From positions 1,860,001 through 1,924,000 of the forward strand of contig JADANN010000364.1 in assembly GCA_018806985.1 (NCBI GenBank): a stretch of DNA of 64,000 bases, given 5' to 3'. A model generated the notes under the pieces. That model was not told the DNA's origin. It did not search any database and was given only the letters and a program-made list of their open reading frames with translations. Origin of the DNA: Angiostrongylus vasorum. Lineage: Eukaryota > Nematoda > Chromadorea > Rhabditida > Metastrongylidae. Both the position numbers and the translations under genes were made by a program. Positions 1-12,720 of this stretch are shown one piece after another; the stretch's first letter is position 1, and every line of letters starts with the position of its first letter.

Positions 1-20
1 CACATACACATACACACATG
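1..20. repeat. CA-rich simple repeat at window edge
   Basis: (CACATA)n-like low-complexity sequence running off the left edge. Confidence 0.6.
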
Positions 21-639
21 CAGTGTTAGTCGTGGCGACACGGCTAAGATTGGAATTACATCCAATGAATTAGGACATGTACGGCATTCGTATTCCCTAC
101 AAGCCAACTCGGGCTATGCTAGCAGTCTTGCTGTACACCTGTAAGACCCGAGCTCACATGATTCGGATTTGTTAATAACAATAACACAACAAATTATACA
201 TGGACATCACTACAGAGAGTCAATTTCCAGTGAAGTTAAAAAGTATTTTAGTGCCATAAAACGCCTTAGAAATAGAAGAAAGTGGATTTTTGATAATGCA
301 CAAGAAGTGACTCACATTAGCGAGGAAATGCTTCCCACTAATAGGGACGCGTGAAAACAAGCTCTGATTTTTAAAAAAAGCAATGACATAATGTACGTAT
401 GAATAAAACAATTCGTCAGACATTTGGCAACCTTAATCCATATACCAGATTGTAATATAAACGTGATTGGTCGAAATACATACCACTGAAATTTAGAGGT
501 ACTCATTTAATCGCGACAATGTGGGTCTTGAAGATAGGAATATCCGGAAAGCACTCTGACTTGCGTCTCGGTTTTCGACGACTATCCTTTGCAAATAGTT
601 ACATGGAAACACTTTTTTGTTTTTTTTTATAATGCCTAA

Positions 640-830
640 TCTTTTCCATGGGAAGGTGTGATGCGAAATATAACTACAATGATGCTGTGATATTTGCAGA
701 AGTCCAGACCGGAGGTGTATGCGGTTGGGATCAAACTCACGATTACCGTTTCCGAGGCCAACGCGTTCACCACCACACCATGCAGGTCCTGTCTTTCGCA
801 TTTCTCTCATCCGTGTTCTAAGCCATAGGT
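640..830 (-). repeat. SINE-1 copy (tRNA-derived)
   Basis: The minus strand carries the SINE-1 head CATGGTGTGGTGGTGAACGC (box A-like), a TTTGATCCCAACCG box B region and the TTGCAAATATC-type body. The head of this copy faces that of the next one at 860. Confidence 0.7.
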
Positions 831-859
831 GCTAGAAAGTTATTGCGTTATGATTTATA

Positions 860-1110
860 CTACAGCTTCAGCTTAACTGTATTCAATGCCGATTTGCACT
901 CGCCAAATCAATCCCCTGACGGGTGATTGCTGGTAGGACCTATAGATTAAAACAAGGCTGAGAGACATGCGAAACGAAGGACTTGCATTGCGTGGTGGTG
1001 AACTCATTAGCCCCGGGAAAGGGTAACAGTGTGTTCGATCTCCACCGTAAACACCTGCGCACCGGAGTTTTTGCAAATAGCTTAGCACCATTGTAGTTCT
1101 TTCGAAAGTG
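860..1110 (+). repeat. SINE-1 copy (tRNA-derived)
   Basis: Contains the leader CAGCTTAACTG...GACGGGTGATTGCTG, then TGGTGGTGAACTCATTAGCC (box A region), GTGTTCGATCTCC (box B) and GGAGTTTTTGCAAATA. It forms a head-to-head pair with the copy at 640-830. Confidence 0.75.
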
Positions 1111-1130
1111 ATTGAGATAACTGAAAAAAA

Positions 1131-3240
1131 GAAAGTTGATTAGAGAGCGGCTCGACCATTATACTGAATTCAATAGAAGATGCAATTCTCCCAGCTTTCT
1201 TTTTTTTGTGCGATGGTTCATCTGATATCTCAGATCAAAAAGGTTCCAGTTGCTGGTGAATTGAAGCAACCGTTATCTTACTGCTTCATCTTAGGGCGGA
1301 ACATTTGCAGAACTCTGCAGCATCTACTTTAGTCTCAAAGAATGCTCTTAATAAACGTATCATTTCATAACTTCTCTTTGCTTTTCCTTAAATGAGTGTA
1401 ACACCCAGCACCCATTTTAGTCCGACCTTAAAAACTCAACTCAGGAGCTGAAATGACATTGAATTAGTTCAAAATGACTTCGTCGTATATCTTCGAGCAG
1501 TTTGTCTTCATGCTAGCAAAGGTTTTCTTTCGGAACCTTGTTTACCTGACTATGCAGCTGATAATGACGCACCTGCTGCTTTGATTTCAATATTTTTCGT
1601 GCAAAAACGATAGCGGTTTTCAAGTTGAAACCAAAGTTTGTCAGCTTGTAATGAACTCTACTGACTTCTATAGGAACCGCCGTAACTTTCAGTTATTTTT
1701 CCAACAAGAAGCAAGTTCAGTCTACCGGATTGAGGTTCTGATTTTCTGACTCCTGTGAAGAGCGTTTTTCCCGCTCTTCTGTTCATCAATGCTCGTACTT
1801 CAAGAACGAAAAGCAATTGAACATGTACGATTTCTGCTATCAAGACCCGGCAAGCTGCCGTGCTTGCGTTAGAGCTTTCAAACAGTCACATTCTATTTTC
1901 AATCTTTAATTGTAAAGAAATCTAAAAGACGCTTTGTAAAGATTATATACACAACTTAGACGAATGAGCGAAGTCTTTCCAATAAATGTGAAGAATTCTA
2001 TACTCCTCGAATATTCTAGAACGCAATTGTAGATTTGCGAAAACGTCCAAGTGAGGGAAAAAAAATCGGAAAAGTCATCAGCGCGGATTTCCCTAGTTAG
2101 CCTTGTGTAGACTGTTAATTCAAACTTGTAGCCCTCAAAAGAAGTGCTGATTAGGACACTCAGACATTGTAGACGAGTGAAAATTGAGAAAAACTCTAGA
2201 CAAAAAAGTGGAAATGCTTCATACTGATCATGAAATTATACAGTTGCTTAAGAAATGCTTCAGATAAAGAGATTACGTCGAATTACTAAGTGAAGGAAAG
2301 CTTCATTCGTCAAGTCAAATCAATCAAGTAGTTAGCGAAATTGCTATCAGAGTTCTCGTGTGATAACGGCATGCCGTCAACATGCTCAGGAAACTGAAAG
2401 GGTAAGCAGAATGGCAGTGACGCGTTGTCAAGGCTTCATCAGAGCTTGAGGCGGCATAAATTAGTTAGTGGGAGCCTTCACGCATTCTCGACTATCATAT
2501 TATACAGGCAAATTCGTGCACTCGTCTGCAGATACAAGCCAATGGCAAAATTACGGAGCGTAATCCGAGAAGTGGAAAAAAGTCTCTCAGCTTAGCCTGC
2601 TTAGAGCTGAAGGATTTGGTAAGATAAAGAATAGCAGATGATATTTAGGCTTGTTTTTAGAAATCAATATCGGCCCTCAAAATTTAGAGGAAAAAAATCA
2701 TTCCCTTAAGCGATAAGTTTAGCAATAATAAGGTTTCATTTATCCTACCCTTCATTTCCAGCGAAAATGAAGGGCCAAACTAAGGATATCAGCAGCAGTG
2801 ACTGAAATATCACGAAACACTTCAAGATGCTAGCTTGTTCGTAACCGCCTATGCCAAACGCAAGATTGCAAAATTGACGCTAATGCTAGAGTTCAAATCA
2901 AACAAACAACTTTTCTTTACTGGGTATGCATGGGTTCCAAATATAATACGTAGTGAAAAGGATTTTTGAAGTGGAAGTCTCCATCCTCGAACAAGAGACT
3001 AAAACATCAGCGACCTCGATGTATTTCGGAGATAATCTTAAGCTTTTTTTATTTACTGCCTACTACAACTTTTTAACGGCAGGGTAGCGGGGACGAATGC
3101 CTTTTGTCAGGCGAGATCTCAGACAGTTGATGCCGATATTTCAACGTGAGATGGGCGCAATACCAAAATTTTGATTTGAGTTTTTCCTATTAGGGATATG
3201 GAAACATTTGACCGAATAGACTGCCCACCAATTTGATCTT
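1131..3240. other. Gene-free stretch
   Basis: Nothing recognised: short ORFs only, no repeat family match. Confidence 0.5.
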
Positions 3241-3246
3241 TCCAGG

Positions 3247-3280
3247 CTCTGAAGAAGGTGAAATCCGCCGAAACGTTAGC
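3247..3280 (+). ncRNA. Hammerhead-core-like motif
   Basis: CTGAAGA at 3249-3255 and GAAA at 3270-3273 are separated by a possible stem II (GGTG pairing with CGCC). No convincing stem III or cleavage triplet follows. Confidence 0.35.
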
Positions 3281-3384
3281 CATAATGAACAAATGTCATA
3301 ACAACAATATCGTATCTGGTCATCAAGGGAAAAGTAAATTATTAGTTTACAGTGCTTCTATACGGAATGAAATGGAGGTGTGAA

Positions 3385-3650
3385 GACAAGAAATTCGTGC
3401 CGTTTTGCTTCATCTGCTGAACCTTAGAAATACGCTCCTGAAACAATTTGCAATGTCATCAGATATTTCAAGAGAAGGTTTCAGAGTAAATCGTATGCAA
3501 ATGGCTTGAAGAGTTTCATAGTGGAGATAGTTCATTAGGAAGAACGTTGTCGGTGGTAGCTCACGACGGCCATTTGAACGCGATAAACCGAACTAAAGCT
3601 GTAAGTCTTCGCAGTAATATGCAGAAGAAGGCAGCGTTTGGCAATCAATA
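3385..3650 (+). mobile_element. mariner-type transposase remnant (HTH region)
   Basis: QEIRAVLLHLLNLRNTL is followed, after a frame change, by KWLEEFHSGDSSLGRTLSVV and AHDGHLNAI. This matches the mariner N-terminal pattern RAVLL...RWF-x-F-x-SGD-x-SLED-x-x-GRPSVVDD-x-x-L-x-A-I. No DDD catalytic domain or inverted terminal repeats were identified, so only a relic remains. Confidence 0.55.
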
Positions 3651-3799
3651 ACATTTTGTCATTCGGAATGCACTGAAACTGAAGATGAAAGATAAAGGAG
3701 AATCGTTGTATGTCGATCAATAGATTATGGATGTGCTATACTTTGGACTTCACCAGGCATTGTAGAGGTTATTGAATGCACATTCAGAACATAGAACGA

Positions 3800-5035
3800 T
3801 TTGCGAAGGCCCATCATATCAATTCAATGCTTTTTTTAACCGCCTAAACAATTTCATTTCTAGCTTGCCGATGTCAAAGGTACAGCGATCGGTGAAGCAC
3901 AGGATGAGGTGTCAAACCAGATAAAGTTTGCTCGTAGCGCGCCCTTAGCTGCTGCGCTACTTGAGCCCTTCGAACTTATTTTGGCGACCGCACCGGATAT
4001 TTTCAACATCACAAAAGCAGCTCATTCACTGTTGCTGTAACAATGTCATTATAACGTACGTCGAAGAGAAATTCCTTTACAAAAGGCGACAAAGTTCAGC
4101 ACGATGTTTGAACGAAGATGAAGTTTTTATACGCTTCAAAGCCCCGAATAGGTATGAATAGGTAGTTATGCTGATTCATTTTTCAAGAGACGGAATCACG
4201 ACCTCTCTTGAATCTCAGCCAAAGCATCACAATATAGGCTTGCATTCATGTAATCGATGGAACGTTTCAAAAAATCACAACACATCTCTCCCAAATTGTT
4301 CAACAATAAAGTCCCAATCTCGAGTATTCGAATTGAATGTCCTCAACGGAAGAAGTCCAGTGTAGCGAATGGACCTAGGCGAGCGAAGATTATGAATGCT
4401 CTTGAGGCAGGATTTTTGCGCAAAAGAAAGGTTATGGTGAATGGTTAGTGACTTGCAATCAAATTTGTACGGCGTGAATAACTGTCATGGCGAAACTACT
4501 AAAACACTGATGCGCCATCATGGGAAAAAATGAAATGTTGAGATATCAGGCTTATTAAAAAAAATAATGGATATTTTTTGAATGACGGCTTAGAAATGAG
4601 ATGTCTCAGCTATAAAAATTGAAGTCTATTTTATCAGTCAAAGTACATTTCAAATAGAGTTTTGGAAGCGAAGAGTTACTCAGAGGGATTTTTAGCATCG
4701 GTTTTAGTCTTGAAGATTGTTTCTGATAGTTGCTGTCAGGATACTTGAGAAGTTATTCGAAGCATTATTTTATTAGCGGAAGGCATGGATGAGACAGGGT
4801 TTCATAACCGAACTCGCTTAAACAGAGTTTCTAACCATGATCTTGTTGACGAACCTTGCCGTGATGAAGGTTCTTATCTCCGATACCAAATCTCCTAAAC
4901 TTTCTTTTTCGCACTGAAGTCCTTTACTGCCCCAGGCTTCCCTGACACACCGAAGTGTTACAGTTCCTTCACGTTGAAGCTTATACTTTTTGGTCCAACT
5001 AGTCTAAAATCATTGTAAATCTACTGCCAGAAACA
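3800..5035. other. Gene-free stretch
   Basis: Only ORFs under 70 codons, none with recognisable content. Confidence 0.5.
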
Positions 5036-5039
5036 TGTC

Positions 5040-5470
5040 TTGTATAGAATCATAACGTTGCCGAGATATTTGCAAAATTCCGGACCGCAGGAATCTGCGG
5101 TATTTCGCTTAATACCCTGCCATAAAAATTGTAGTAGACACAAAAATAAAAAAGCAAAACATTGCGCTTTCAGCTACAGCTCCAGCTTAAGTGGGTACAG
5201 GGCCGATGTTGGCTCCCCAGACCAATCCCGTTGACGGGTGATTGCTGATATCAGTGATCGATAGAACTAGCTGAGAGGCGAAACGAAGGACAGGAATGGT
5301 GTGGTGGTGAACGGATTAGCCCCCGGAAAGGGTAATAGCGCGTTCGTTCCCCACCGCAGACACCTGTGGTCCGGAGTTTTGCAAATATCTAAGCATTATA
5401 GGAGTTATATCTCGCACCATACTCTGCCATTAAAAAGAATAGGCAATAAACAAAAGGTAAAATTTGTGAT
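5040..5470 (+). repeat. SINE-1 copy with inverted partial copy at its left end
   Basis: The plus-strand copy (about 5105-5470) has the complete leader, box A region at 5298, box B GCGTTCGTTCCCC at 5339 and an AATAAACAAAAGG tail. Positions 5045-5095 are the reverse complement of the SINE-1 3' body, meeting the tail of another copy at a CCGCAGGAATCTGCGG hairpin. Confidence 0.75.
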
Positions 5471-6049
5471 TATAACTATAGCCACTGAATAGTGTTCAAT
5501 TTTGTTTTAAAGATCTATCCTATTTGGTAGGGTGTAGTCGATCTTTACTTCAACTGAGCGAGGCACTCCCATGTCTACTTACGGCCACCTCTAATTAATT
5601 AAAAAGAACTCCAGTTAACCCTCTCAGGACCGCAGTCATTTTTGCGTGTGGGCCTCATCCGATCGCGTGTTAGTGGAGCACAGTAGGAACGTGCATTGAA
5701 ATCAAGGTGTACTGTCCGTGAGCCCGCGCAAAAGGCACGGCGGACTAATTCTTTCTTGAGATTATCGTTGTAGTATTCGGTTCTCTCACAGTTTTACCAT
5801 ATCTTCATATCCGCTATGTTTTTCTGTGCATGTTCCCGCGTTCTTGGGCACCTCTTGTGTGATGCAAAAAAAAATCGTCCGTTATCTATGACCATGGTGT
5901 TACTAGTTTTCCTCATGGTTTTATTTGACAGTTGAAGTGTCTTTCTGTGTGCCTTTGATGTTCTTTTTATATCTGCCAATTCAATTCCATCGTCCAAAAG
6001 GCTTTGTGTAGCTGAGAATTTTCGGCTCCAAGGACCCGAAAATTCGCGC

Positions 6050-6420
6050 TCACCCTTTTCGATTCAACGGTCCTCCCAGCGCTCTGTTATGCTGCAGAGA
6101 CGTGGGCTGATATTTCACCCACGTTAAGAATACTCTGCACTACCTATAGACCGCTTGAACGATGTCTTCCGAAATATGACCGGCACTCTCATTATCTAGA
6201 CGGAATGCGAACCTTTGATCTTCGAAATCTGTCACATCTTCGAGATCCAGAAGAATGTACATCGATAAGGAAACACAAATGGGCCGGTCACATAATGAGA
6301 AGAACACACGACAGATGGACGAAAAGAGTTATGGAGTGGACCCCACGAGAATGCAGGCGTCCCCTAGAACGGCCACCTGCACGATGGGCGGACGTGATCG
6401 TAACCAAAGTTAGTCGGCTG
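6050..6420 (+). mobile_element. RTE-B fragment (3' region)
   Basis: STVLPALCYAAETWA is followed, after a frameshift, by FDLRNLSHLRDPEECTSIRK and HKWAGHIMRRTHDRWTKRVM, then RRPLERPPARWADV. These are the post-RT blocks of a second RTE family, distinct from RTE-A. SINE-1 copies lie just downstream. Confidence 0.85.
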
Positions 6421-6604
6421 TACTCGCAGCTGCATTTGTTTTACAGATCACGGTATAAGACTCACACGCGCCACCACAATCGAGATAAAACCACCACCAT
6501 GGTCGACGGTTGCGAGGGAAAGAAACGAATGGCAAATGTGCTGGGGTCCGAACAACTCGTGAAAACAGACCATACACATACACCAGACCAAACAAAACTA
6601 ACTT

Positions 6605-6910
6605 TATAACTACAACGATGCTGAGATATTTGCAAAACTCCGGACCGCAGGTGTCTGCGGTGGGGAACGAACGCCCTATTACCGTTTCCGGGGGCTAACG
6701 CGTTCACCACCACACCATGCGGGTCCTTCGTTTCGCCTGGCTCTCAGCTAGTTCTTATCGATCTGTGCCGTCAGCAATCACCCGTCACCGGGACTGATCT
6801 GGGGAGCCCACATCGGCATTAAACCCAGTTAAGCTGAGGCTTTTAGTTATAATCACAATGTTTACCGTTTTATTTACTGCCTACTATTTTTTAATGGCAG
6901 GGGTATAATG
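6605..6910 (-). repeat. SINE-1 copy
   Basis: The minus strand reads the SINE-1 leader, GCATGGTGTGGTGGTGAACG, the box B region and the body ending near 6610. Very similar in sequence to the copies at 38.6 and 38.9 kb. It meets the copy starting at 6912. Confidence 0.8.
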
Positions 6911-6911
6911 C

Positions 6912-7145
6912 ACAGATCGATAAGAACTAGCTGAGAGACAGGCGAAACAGAAGGACCCGCATGGTGTGATGGTCAACGCGGTAGTCCCCAGCAAGGATAA
7001 TAGCGCGTTCGTTCCCCACCGCAGACACACCTGCTGTCCGGAGTCTTTTAAATATCTCAGCAACGTTGTGGTTGTATTTTGCTTAATGCCCTACCGTAAA
7101 GACCGTAGTAGGCAGAGACCGTAGTAGGCAGAAAATAAACAGCAA
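6912..7145 (+). repeat. SINE-1 copy
   Basis: Starts ACAGATCGATAAGAACTAGC, with box A region GCATGGTGTGATGGTCAACG and box B GCGTTCGTTCCCC. It ends with a 16-bp tandem duplication of GACCGTAGTAGGCAGA and an AAAATAAAC tail. Inverted relative to the preceding copy. Confidence 0.8.
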
Positions 7146-7149
7146 AACA

Positions 7150-8525
7150 ATGTCTTGTATGCCAAATTGTTAAACAAGTAATGAGGAATGAAATCAAATG
7201 CATGAACAATGCACGCGAGCAGTGTTGTATACTACAATGTATACTGTGAAATTTTTTTCCAAATTTCAAAGCGACAAATACGGTCGTTATTTTATTAGAA
7301 ACACAATACGTCAGAAACTGCAGTAAATCTGAATAACCATCACTAATAAACACAGAAATCGAATCGCTTTTGTACAATGGCGCTTGAACACACGCTTTAA
7401 AATATCACTGCCAAAGTTGGACGCAGGACCTTTGCTCGACCGACAATGCTTTCAGGCACGAAAATCACTTGCAGCAGAAAAGCTCGAGAAGAAAGCCATT
7501 GAACAGAGTGCTTTTGAGTTAGTTCTTGCTTCCAAATTTGTCACAAAGGCAAATGAACTTTTACCATGCTTTCATTTTGGTTAATAAAGCTGTGTTTAAG
7601 ACGCGTTCCAACTACGTTTCTATACTAGCGCTATTTGTGCAGCATACATCGGTTCATCTCCTTTGTAAAAAGCATCGATTCAGTAATAAAGTGGGAAAGT
7701 ACTGTTGTCGGGAAACAGGAAAATACCAGAGCGGTATGCTGGGAAAGTTTTTGATGGATTCCTTAACTAACATCACTGGTACAACGAGGTAGGCCCGATT
7801 GGTTTTTCTCACAAGTGATTTAGAACGACGCCAAAAACACCCCACCTCAAGAAATCCGAAACAGCACCTACAGAACTGCTACAAGCCCAATTGGAAAAAG
7901 AGTGGATTCGGGACACAACATATCCCGAAGAGTTATGAAATGATGGTATCTACATAAGATCTTCAAACGACTGCTGTTAAAGGTACAGAAAAACAACTGT
8001 TGAAAGCAGCTCAAAACGGAAGCAGTACGAAGAAATGCCGTCAGGACTCGTGCGAATATAACGCTTTAAAACTTTAAAACTATTATGCTAAGTTGCGAAA
8101 TTTTCCCTGCAATAAAACAGTTTCAGAATGTCTCGTCTGATATTCGAGTGTGAGAGCAAAGAGCATAAAGTAAAGGGCGCACATGAGCACATGTACTATC
8201 AGAGATATCAGAGAAGGTCATAGCCCTGGCTTTCCAATTACAAGTTCCAAGGTAGGCACGCTTATTACACTCAGTACTGCAACATGTCTAAAGATTATGG
8301 AGTTGTGAAGAACTCAGCATGTGGTAATCCTTCTTAGGAAGTGAAGGGATTTATGCAACTATTACACGATTTCTTTGAATTTGCTCCAAAAGCTAACGAA
8401 AGTTGTACTACCTCCAAAATAAAGAACTTAGGTCAAAAGCTATCCGAAGCTATCGGAATCTGCCCGGAAGATGAACCACTCGCTAAGGACTTACGGTCTC
8501 GTTTTTTCTTTTCGGACGAAACAGC
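7150..8525. other. Gene-free stretch with small unassigned ORFs
   Basis: ORFs at 7384-7584 and 8341-8583 have plausible composition (the latter contains HDFFEFAPKANESC and SEAIGICPEDEPLA), but no acceptor/donor pairs or families were recognised. The second runs into the RTE-B fragment. Confidence 0.35.
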
Positions 8526-8529
8526 GATA

Positions 8530-8800
8530 CGCAATCCCATCTCATCTTCGTTTCCCTTACAACACCACCTTCTCTTCGAGTAGTAACAATGAAGCAGATA
8601 TGATGCTCCAACAGCTCAATAAACTAGTAAAAGGAGTAGAACTGCACAAAACTAAACTAAGTTCACAAACACAACTGCATGAGGTAGAAAAAATCGAAAT
8701 GGATGGTTCTCTGAATACAGAGGGCAACCTGCGTGTATTACACTTTCGACCTACAATTCTACACCTATTTTATGCGTAAATAGAGGGCTTGAATGACATG
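8530..8800 (+). mobile_element. RTE-B fragment (end of RT domain)
   Basis: The frame SHLRFPYNTT-FSSSSNNEADMM and LQQLNKLVKGVEL matches the LRFADDIVLFSSS-EA-ML-EL block of RTE-B with the FADD motif mutated. The block before 8530 is open in one frame but was not recognised. Confidence 0.6.
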
Positions 8801-9499
8801 TTCTAATATATAGCCGGTACACACAAATTCAAGCCAGAAGCGCAGCACAACCACTCGAATTGTCCGGTGGGCCATCATTTGAAGAAGGTTCACGACAGGT
8901 GCACGAGAATAACTCAAAAGCCCAAGCATTCTCCGTCAGATTTTAGATGGGTATTCATTATGGTAAGTTCGTTACTGGTTACTGATCGTAGCTTCCTCAC
9001 TGTGACATATTTTTTATACATATAATCGAAGATGTGATGCTCAGTACCTTACCAGAAAAATTGAAATACACTTTCTCTCCGTCGAAGTTTCTTTTGGCTC
9101 GATCCTCGAATAATTTACAGGTAGCTATGGCATTCCTCAAAGTCAAATTTCTAAAGAGAACAGTGAGTTCATATGATCGCATGGTTAGGTTCAGAAGGAG
9201 TGTACAATATTTCTAAATGGAAACGAGTACAACAGAAAGCTTACGCCTACAACCTTGACTACAAAGAATTGCTAGCTTCATGAGAACGAGGTAATATGAA
9301 CCACCACTCATGAAGTTTCGCCGATACCCTGAGAAAACCGATTCTATAGTTTTTTTTTCAGTTGCATTGGACAGCAAAGTACGAGAGATTAGGTTGCCGC
9401 AAACGCTAAAAATGAAACGGGAAGTGATCAACCACGAAAAAATAGATATTTAACAGGTTTACTGAAATTTGGTTGTAATTGCTTTAGCTTTTCTATTTC

Positions 9500-9866
9500 A
9501 TTTTATTTTGTTTGACTTGTCTTCAGGTCTACTGTGCGGATCCCAGTACTTCGCACATCCAGTTCGTTTCCTCGCGTCGATTGTTCACTAAGATCTTCCA
9601 ATTTTACAAGTGGCTTCGCTTGCTGCTTGAGGATTTTCATTTCATCTTGAATGTCGTAGAATGCTGGTCCAGCATTGCACGCTGGAGTCCTGAGATAGCT
9701 GGGCTGGAGCGTTCCCAAATGGATTGCAGAGAGTAATATTTTTCCCAGATAAGCCCGGTACCAATTTCCCGACACTGTAGGGATGAGAGGCTAGGCTGGC
9801 CCGAGCGGAATCGAACACCACGCTCGTGGTGACGGACATCATTACCACTGTGCTATCCGCCCCATT
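9500..9866 (-). repeat. Repeat-4 copy with tRNA-like head
   Basis: On the minus strand the head GGGCGGATAGCACAGTGGTA (box A) and GGTGTTCGATTCCGC (box B) is followed by GAAATTGGTACCGGGCTTAT. The end CGAGGAAACGAACTGGATGT is close to that of the copy at 51.4 kb. A SINE is the simplest reading. Confidence 0.65.
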
Positions 9867-9869
9867 AAC

Positions 9870-12585
9870 AATTGTCTTAATACTTAGGATAATTCAAAAA
9901 ATGTGCAAAGTTTTTAGTGTGGAACACAACGTTTGCGTTTCGTTTTTTCAACATTTTCGTCTATATATGTGCTTGGGTTACAATATAACAGAGAAGAGAA
10001 TCCAGAGACGAAAAAATAACTTAAGTTCCCAACGCTTTTAAGGCAATTCACTCAACGAAATTCCTTTCAGTTTATTCTGAACGTAGTCAATGTTTGTGCG
10101 TTTTTTGCCCTCTTCTTCCGTAACACCAGCGTCCGTTTATTGCCCCGTTTGTTACGCAAGATTAGATCCTTCGAACATCGAGCAGGGAACGACTAGCTGA
10201 GCAAGAGAAGGAACTTCTAGTGAGCGCTCTACGTGCACATTTTGATATGGGTGAAATGGCGATTAATGTTACTCTAAAGAACCGTCTGCTCAAACAACGG
10301 AACTGTAGTTACCACCTTCTGATCGACTTTAGTAGTTTGGATACTAATGGATACCAATTTGCGAGCGTTATCACTAGCAAAAAAAAGTGGTATTCAAGCA
10401 TTAACTGTAACTTTCTAAGTCAGCTATAGGGTAGTCGATTACTGCACATGGACTCTGTATTAATGACAGCAATTTTTATGAAACATAATGAAATAATTAC
10501 AGAAAATCTTGTAGCCGCTCAAAAGTTTGAGATGTTGCTTCCGCTCAGAAGAAGCCGTTTATTAATAGGAATATGACCTTCGTGATGAGCTCAGTTTAAT
10601 GACTATCGATCCGACGACGAAGAAGCACATCGAGAACACGAACAACTGTGGACCATCGATTCGGATCAACGGCCCTGATAAAAACGAAGACGTCGAAACG
10701 TTAGCCCAAGGAATTTTTTTACCAACCTTGTGTAAGCTTATCAATAAAAGAGTATATACCGATCAGTCATACAGAGGTTAATGGAAAGTCGATTTTTGAA
10801 ATATATCACTGGAATTGTTTTCAACACTCTAAACAAAGTGAAAAAATATTGCAATTGGAGTGGCGGTCTCTGACTATTCGTATAACGGCCCTAGGCATAT
10901 TTCAAGTGAGGTGTGCAGTCGTCAGTTAGTGCTTCTCTTATGGTCGTCTTTGCACAGATAACGAATCACTACACGTGGGGTGGGGTTTCCGACCACGTCG
11001 AACTGCAGAAGGAAATGTGATCGAATGAAAAAAAAGCCCAACTGTAGAGCATCTAACTTGTAAAGGGAAACTCATAAATTGCTAGACAGAATAATTCTTA
11101 ATGACGATATTATGTCCGATTAAAAAAAACAGCATTAACTTGGCGACTTTGGTTATATCTGTCGGTGGCCAATGAGCTTAACAAACTTGATTCTGAACTT
11201 TGGCCCTCAACAACAATTTTCGCGATATCGCAAAAGTTGAAAAGAACGGCAAAATCGAATATTATGGAGCGAAAGGAACACCAACGGATGAATCGATGAG
11301 AAGGTGGAGATGAAGATTGCATGTAAAGTAACAGTAAAGTATAAGTCACCAGAGCACCTTTGAAAAAAAGTGAAATGAAATCTGTAATGCTGGAAAAAGA
11401 TCCAAACAAATTGCTCTGATAGAGTGCAATATATAGTCGGATGTCGCAAAACCTCTTTCAAGACCGACTTTTCTCGATGATGTAAAAAAAACTTTTAAAA
11501 ACTTATTGTTTTTAAATGACATAGGTGACATAGCACGAATGTGCAACATGATGATCAAAGTAAATAAGCACGAGTCATCATCATGAGAGGATTAGGAAGG
11601 CTATATCAGTGATTAGATTCATAGGGTACACCTAGGAATCCTCTTAATGATGTCGAAGGATAGCTAAAATGGTATCGAGTCAAATAACCTGAGATATATT
11701 AACTCCAGAGGTTTTTCAATATATGGATAAGTCGTTATATTCGATTCCTGAAATCCATGTGTCACAGTTATTGTAAGTAGAGATTAAACGCAGAACGAAG
11801 AAGCTTTTTGAAAACCGACACAGATTTGTTACAAAAGCTTCTTATTGCGACTAACACTCATTGGCATCTTCGCTTTCCTCAGAGCCAGAATAATAAGAAT
11901 GTCTACAGTAGGTTTTTGTGGCATCTGGCTGAGAAGGTTCGTTGGATATGTTCTCTACTACATATTTGGAAGCAAGAGGTTCATCTCACAACATAAAGGA
12001 TGAAAGTCGGCATTTTTGCTAGCAAACTCAACTGAGAGCAAATCACATCCACGAATTGCTTCCGGGTTGTTTGGACCTTAATTGCTAGATAGGAAAGATC
12101 TTTCTAGTCTTGACGACTGTCCGTTGCCTGTGGTGACGTCCGAGGAACATTCCATTGCGAATTCCTTGATACTTGTGGAAAAAATTCTCATCAGATTTAT
12201 CAGCCTAAAATAATTACTTTGCAGCCTGGCTTTTCTAGGACAGAATTAAAAAGGAAATACTAAGCAACATAAAACTAACAAGTAAATGGAGGGGTTTCCA
12301 AAACTTTTAGCAAACATTCATGCATTAGGCGATGACGGATAGTGAAAGAATTTTCAACGAACGTTTGGTATGAATAATTTAAGCGTCACCTTCACCTGGT
12401 AGCTCGGTATTATTACAGTACGGCTAGACTGTTTTGTCATCCACCACTATCGAGCTTGTTTACCCGCAATTGGTATACTATAGCCTTGAATTTGCTGCAT
12501 TTTTCACAGATTTGGTGATTTCAAAGAAAAACCACTAATAGGAGAGAGGCTTTTGTCCTTAAACTCTTGAATTTGGAGACGACTT
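9870..12585. other. Gene-free stretch
   Basis: Apart from the hammerhead-like motif at 10675, I see no gene, RNA gene or repeat here. Confidence 0.5.
10675..10705 (+). ncRNA. Hammerhead-core-like motif
   Basis: CTGATAA, a short ACG/CGT stem and CGAAACGTTAGC. It resembles the 31.66-kb minus copy base for base over most of its length. Confidence 0.35.
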
Positions 12586-12589
12586 TTCT

Positions 12590-12720
12590 TTAGTGTGGGG
12601 TGTATAGCACAACCATGAAAGGGCCTTGAAATACATACAAAGTCGTTGGTTCGATCCCGCGCCCGGGCTCACCAAACCTTCTATCTCTTTGGAGTTATTT
12701 TCCAGAGATTAATTGATGCC
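12590..12720 (+). repeat. SINE-2-related head fragment
   Basis: GTGTATAGCACAACC resembles box A, GGTTCGATCCC at 12649-12659 is a perfect box B, and GCTCACCAAACCTTCTATCTC matches the SINE-2 segment after box B. The 3' half is missing. It does not fold as a full tRNA. Confidence 0.55.

Noticed and set aside
5794..5997. 67-codon minus-strand ORF
   Set aside because: Plausible composition, but no family, no splice sites and no codon support; not enough to call.
9780..9866. Possible tRNA gene on the minus strand
   Set aside because: Box A and box B are good but the cloverleaf is not complete and a repeated body follows; annotated as repeat-4.
12600..12680. Possible tRNA gene (perfect box B GGTTCGATCCC)
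   Set aside because: No acceptor stem or anticodon arm forms, and the downstream sequence matches the SINE-2 body; it is a SINE head.
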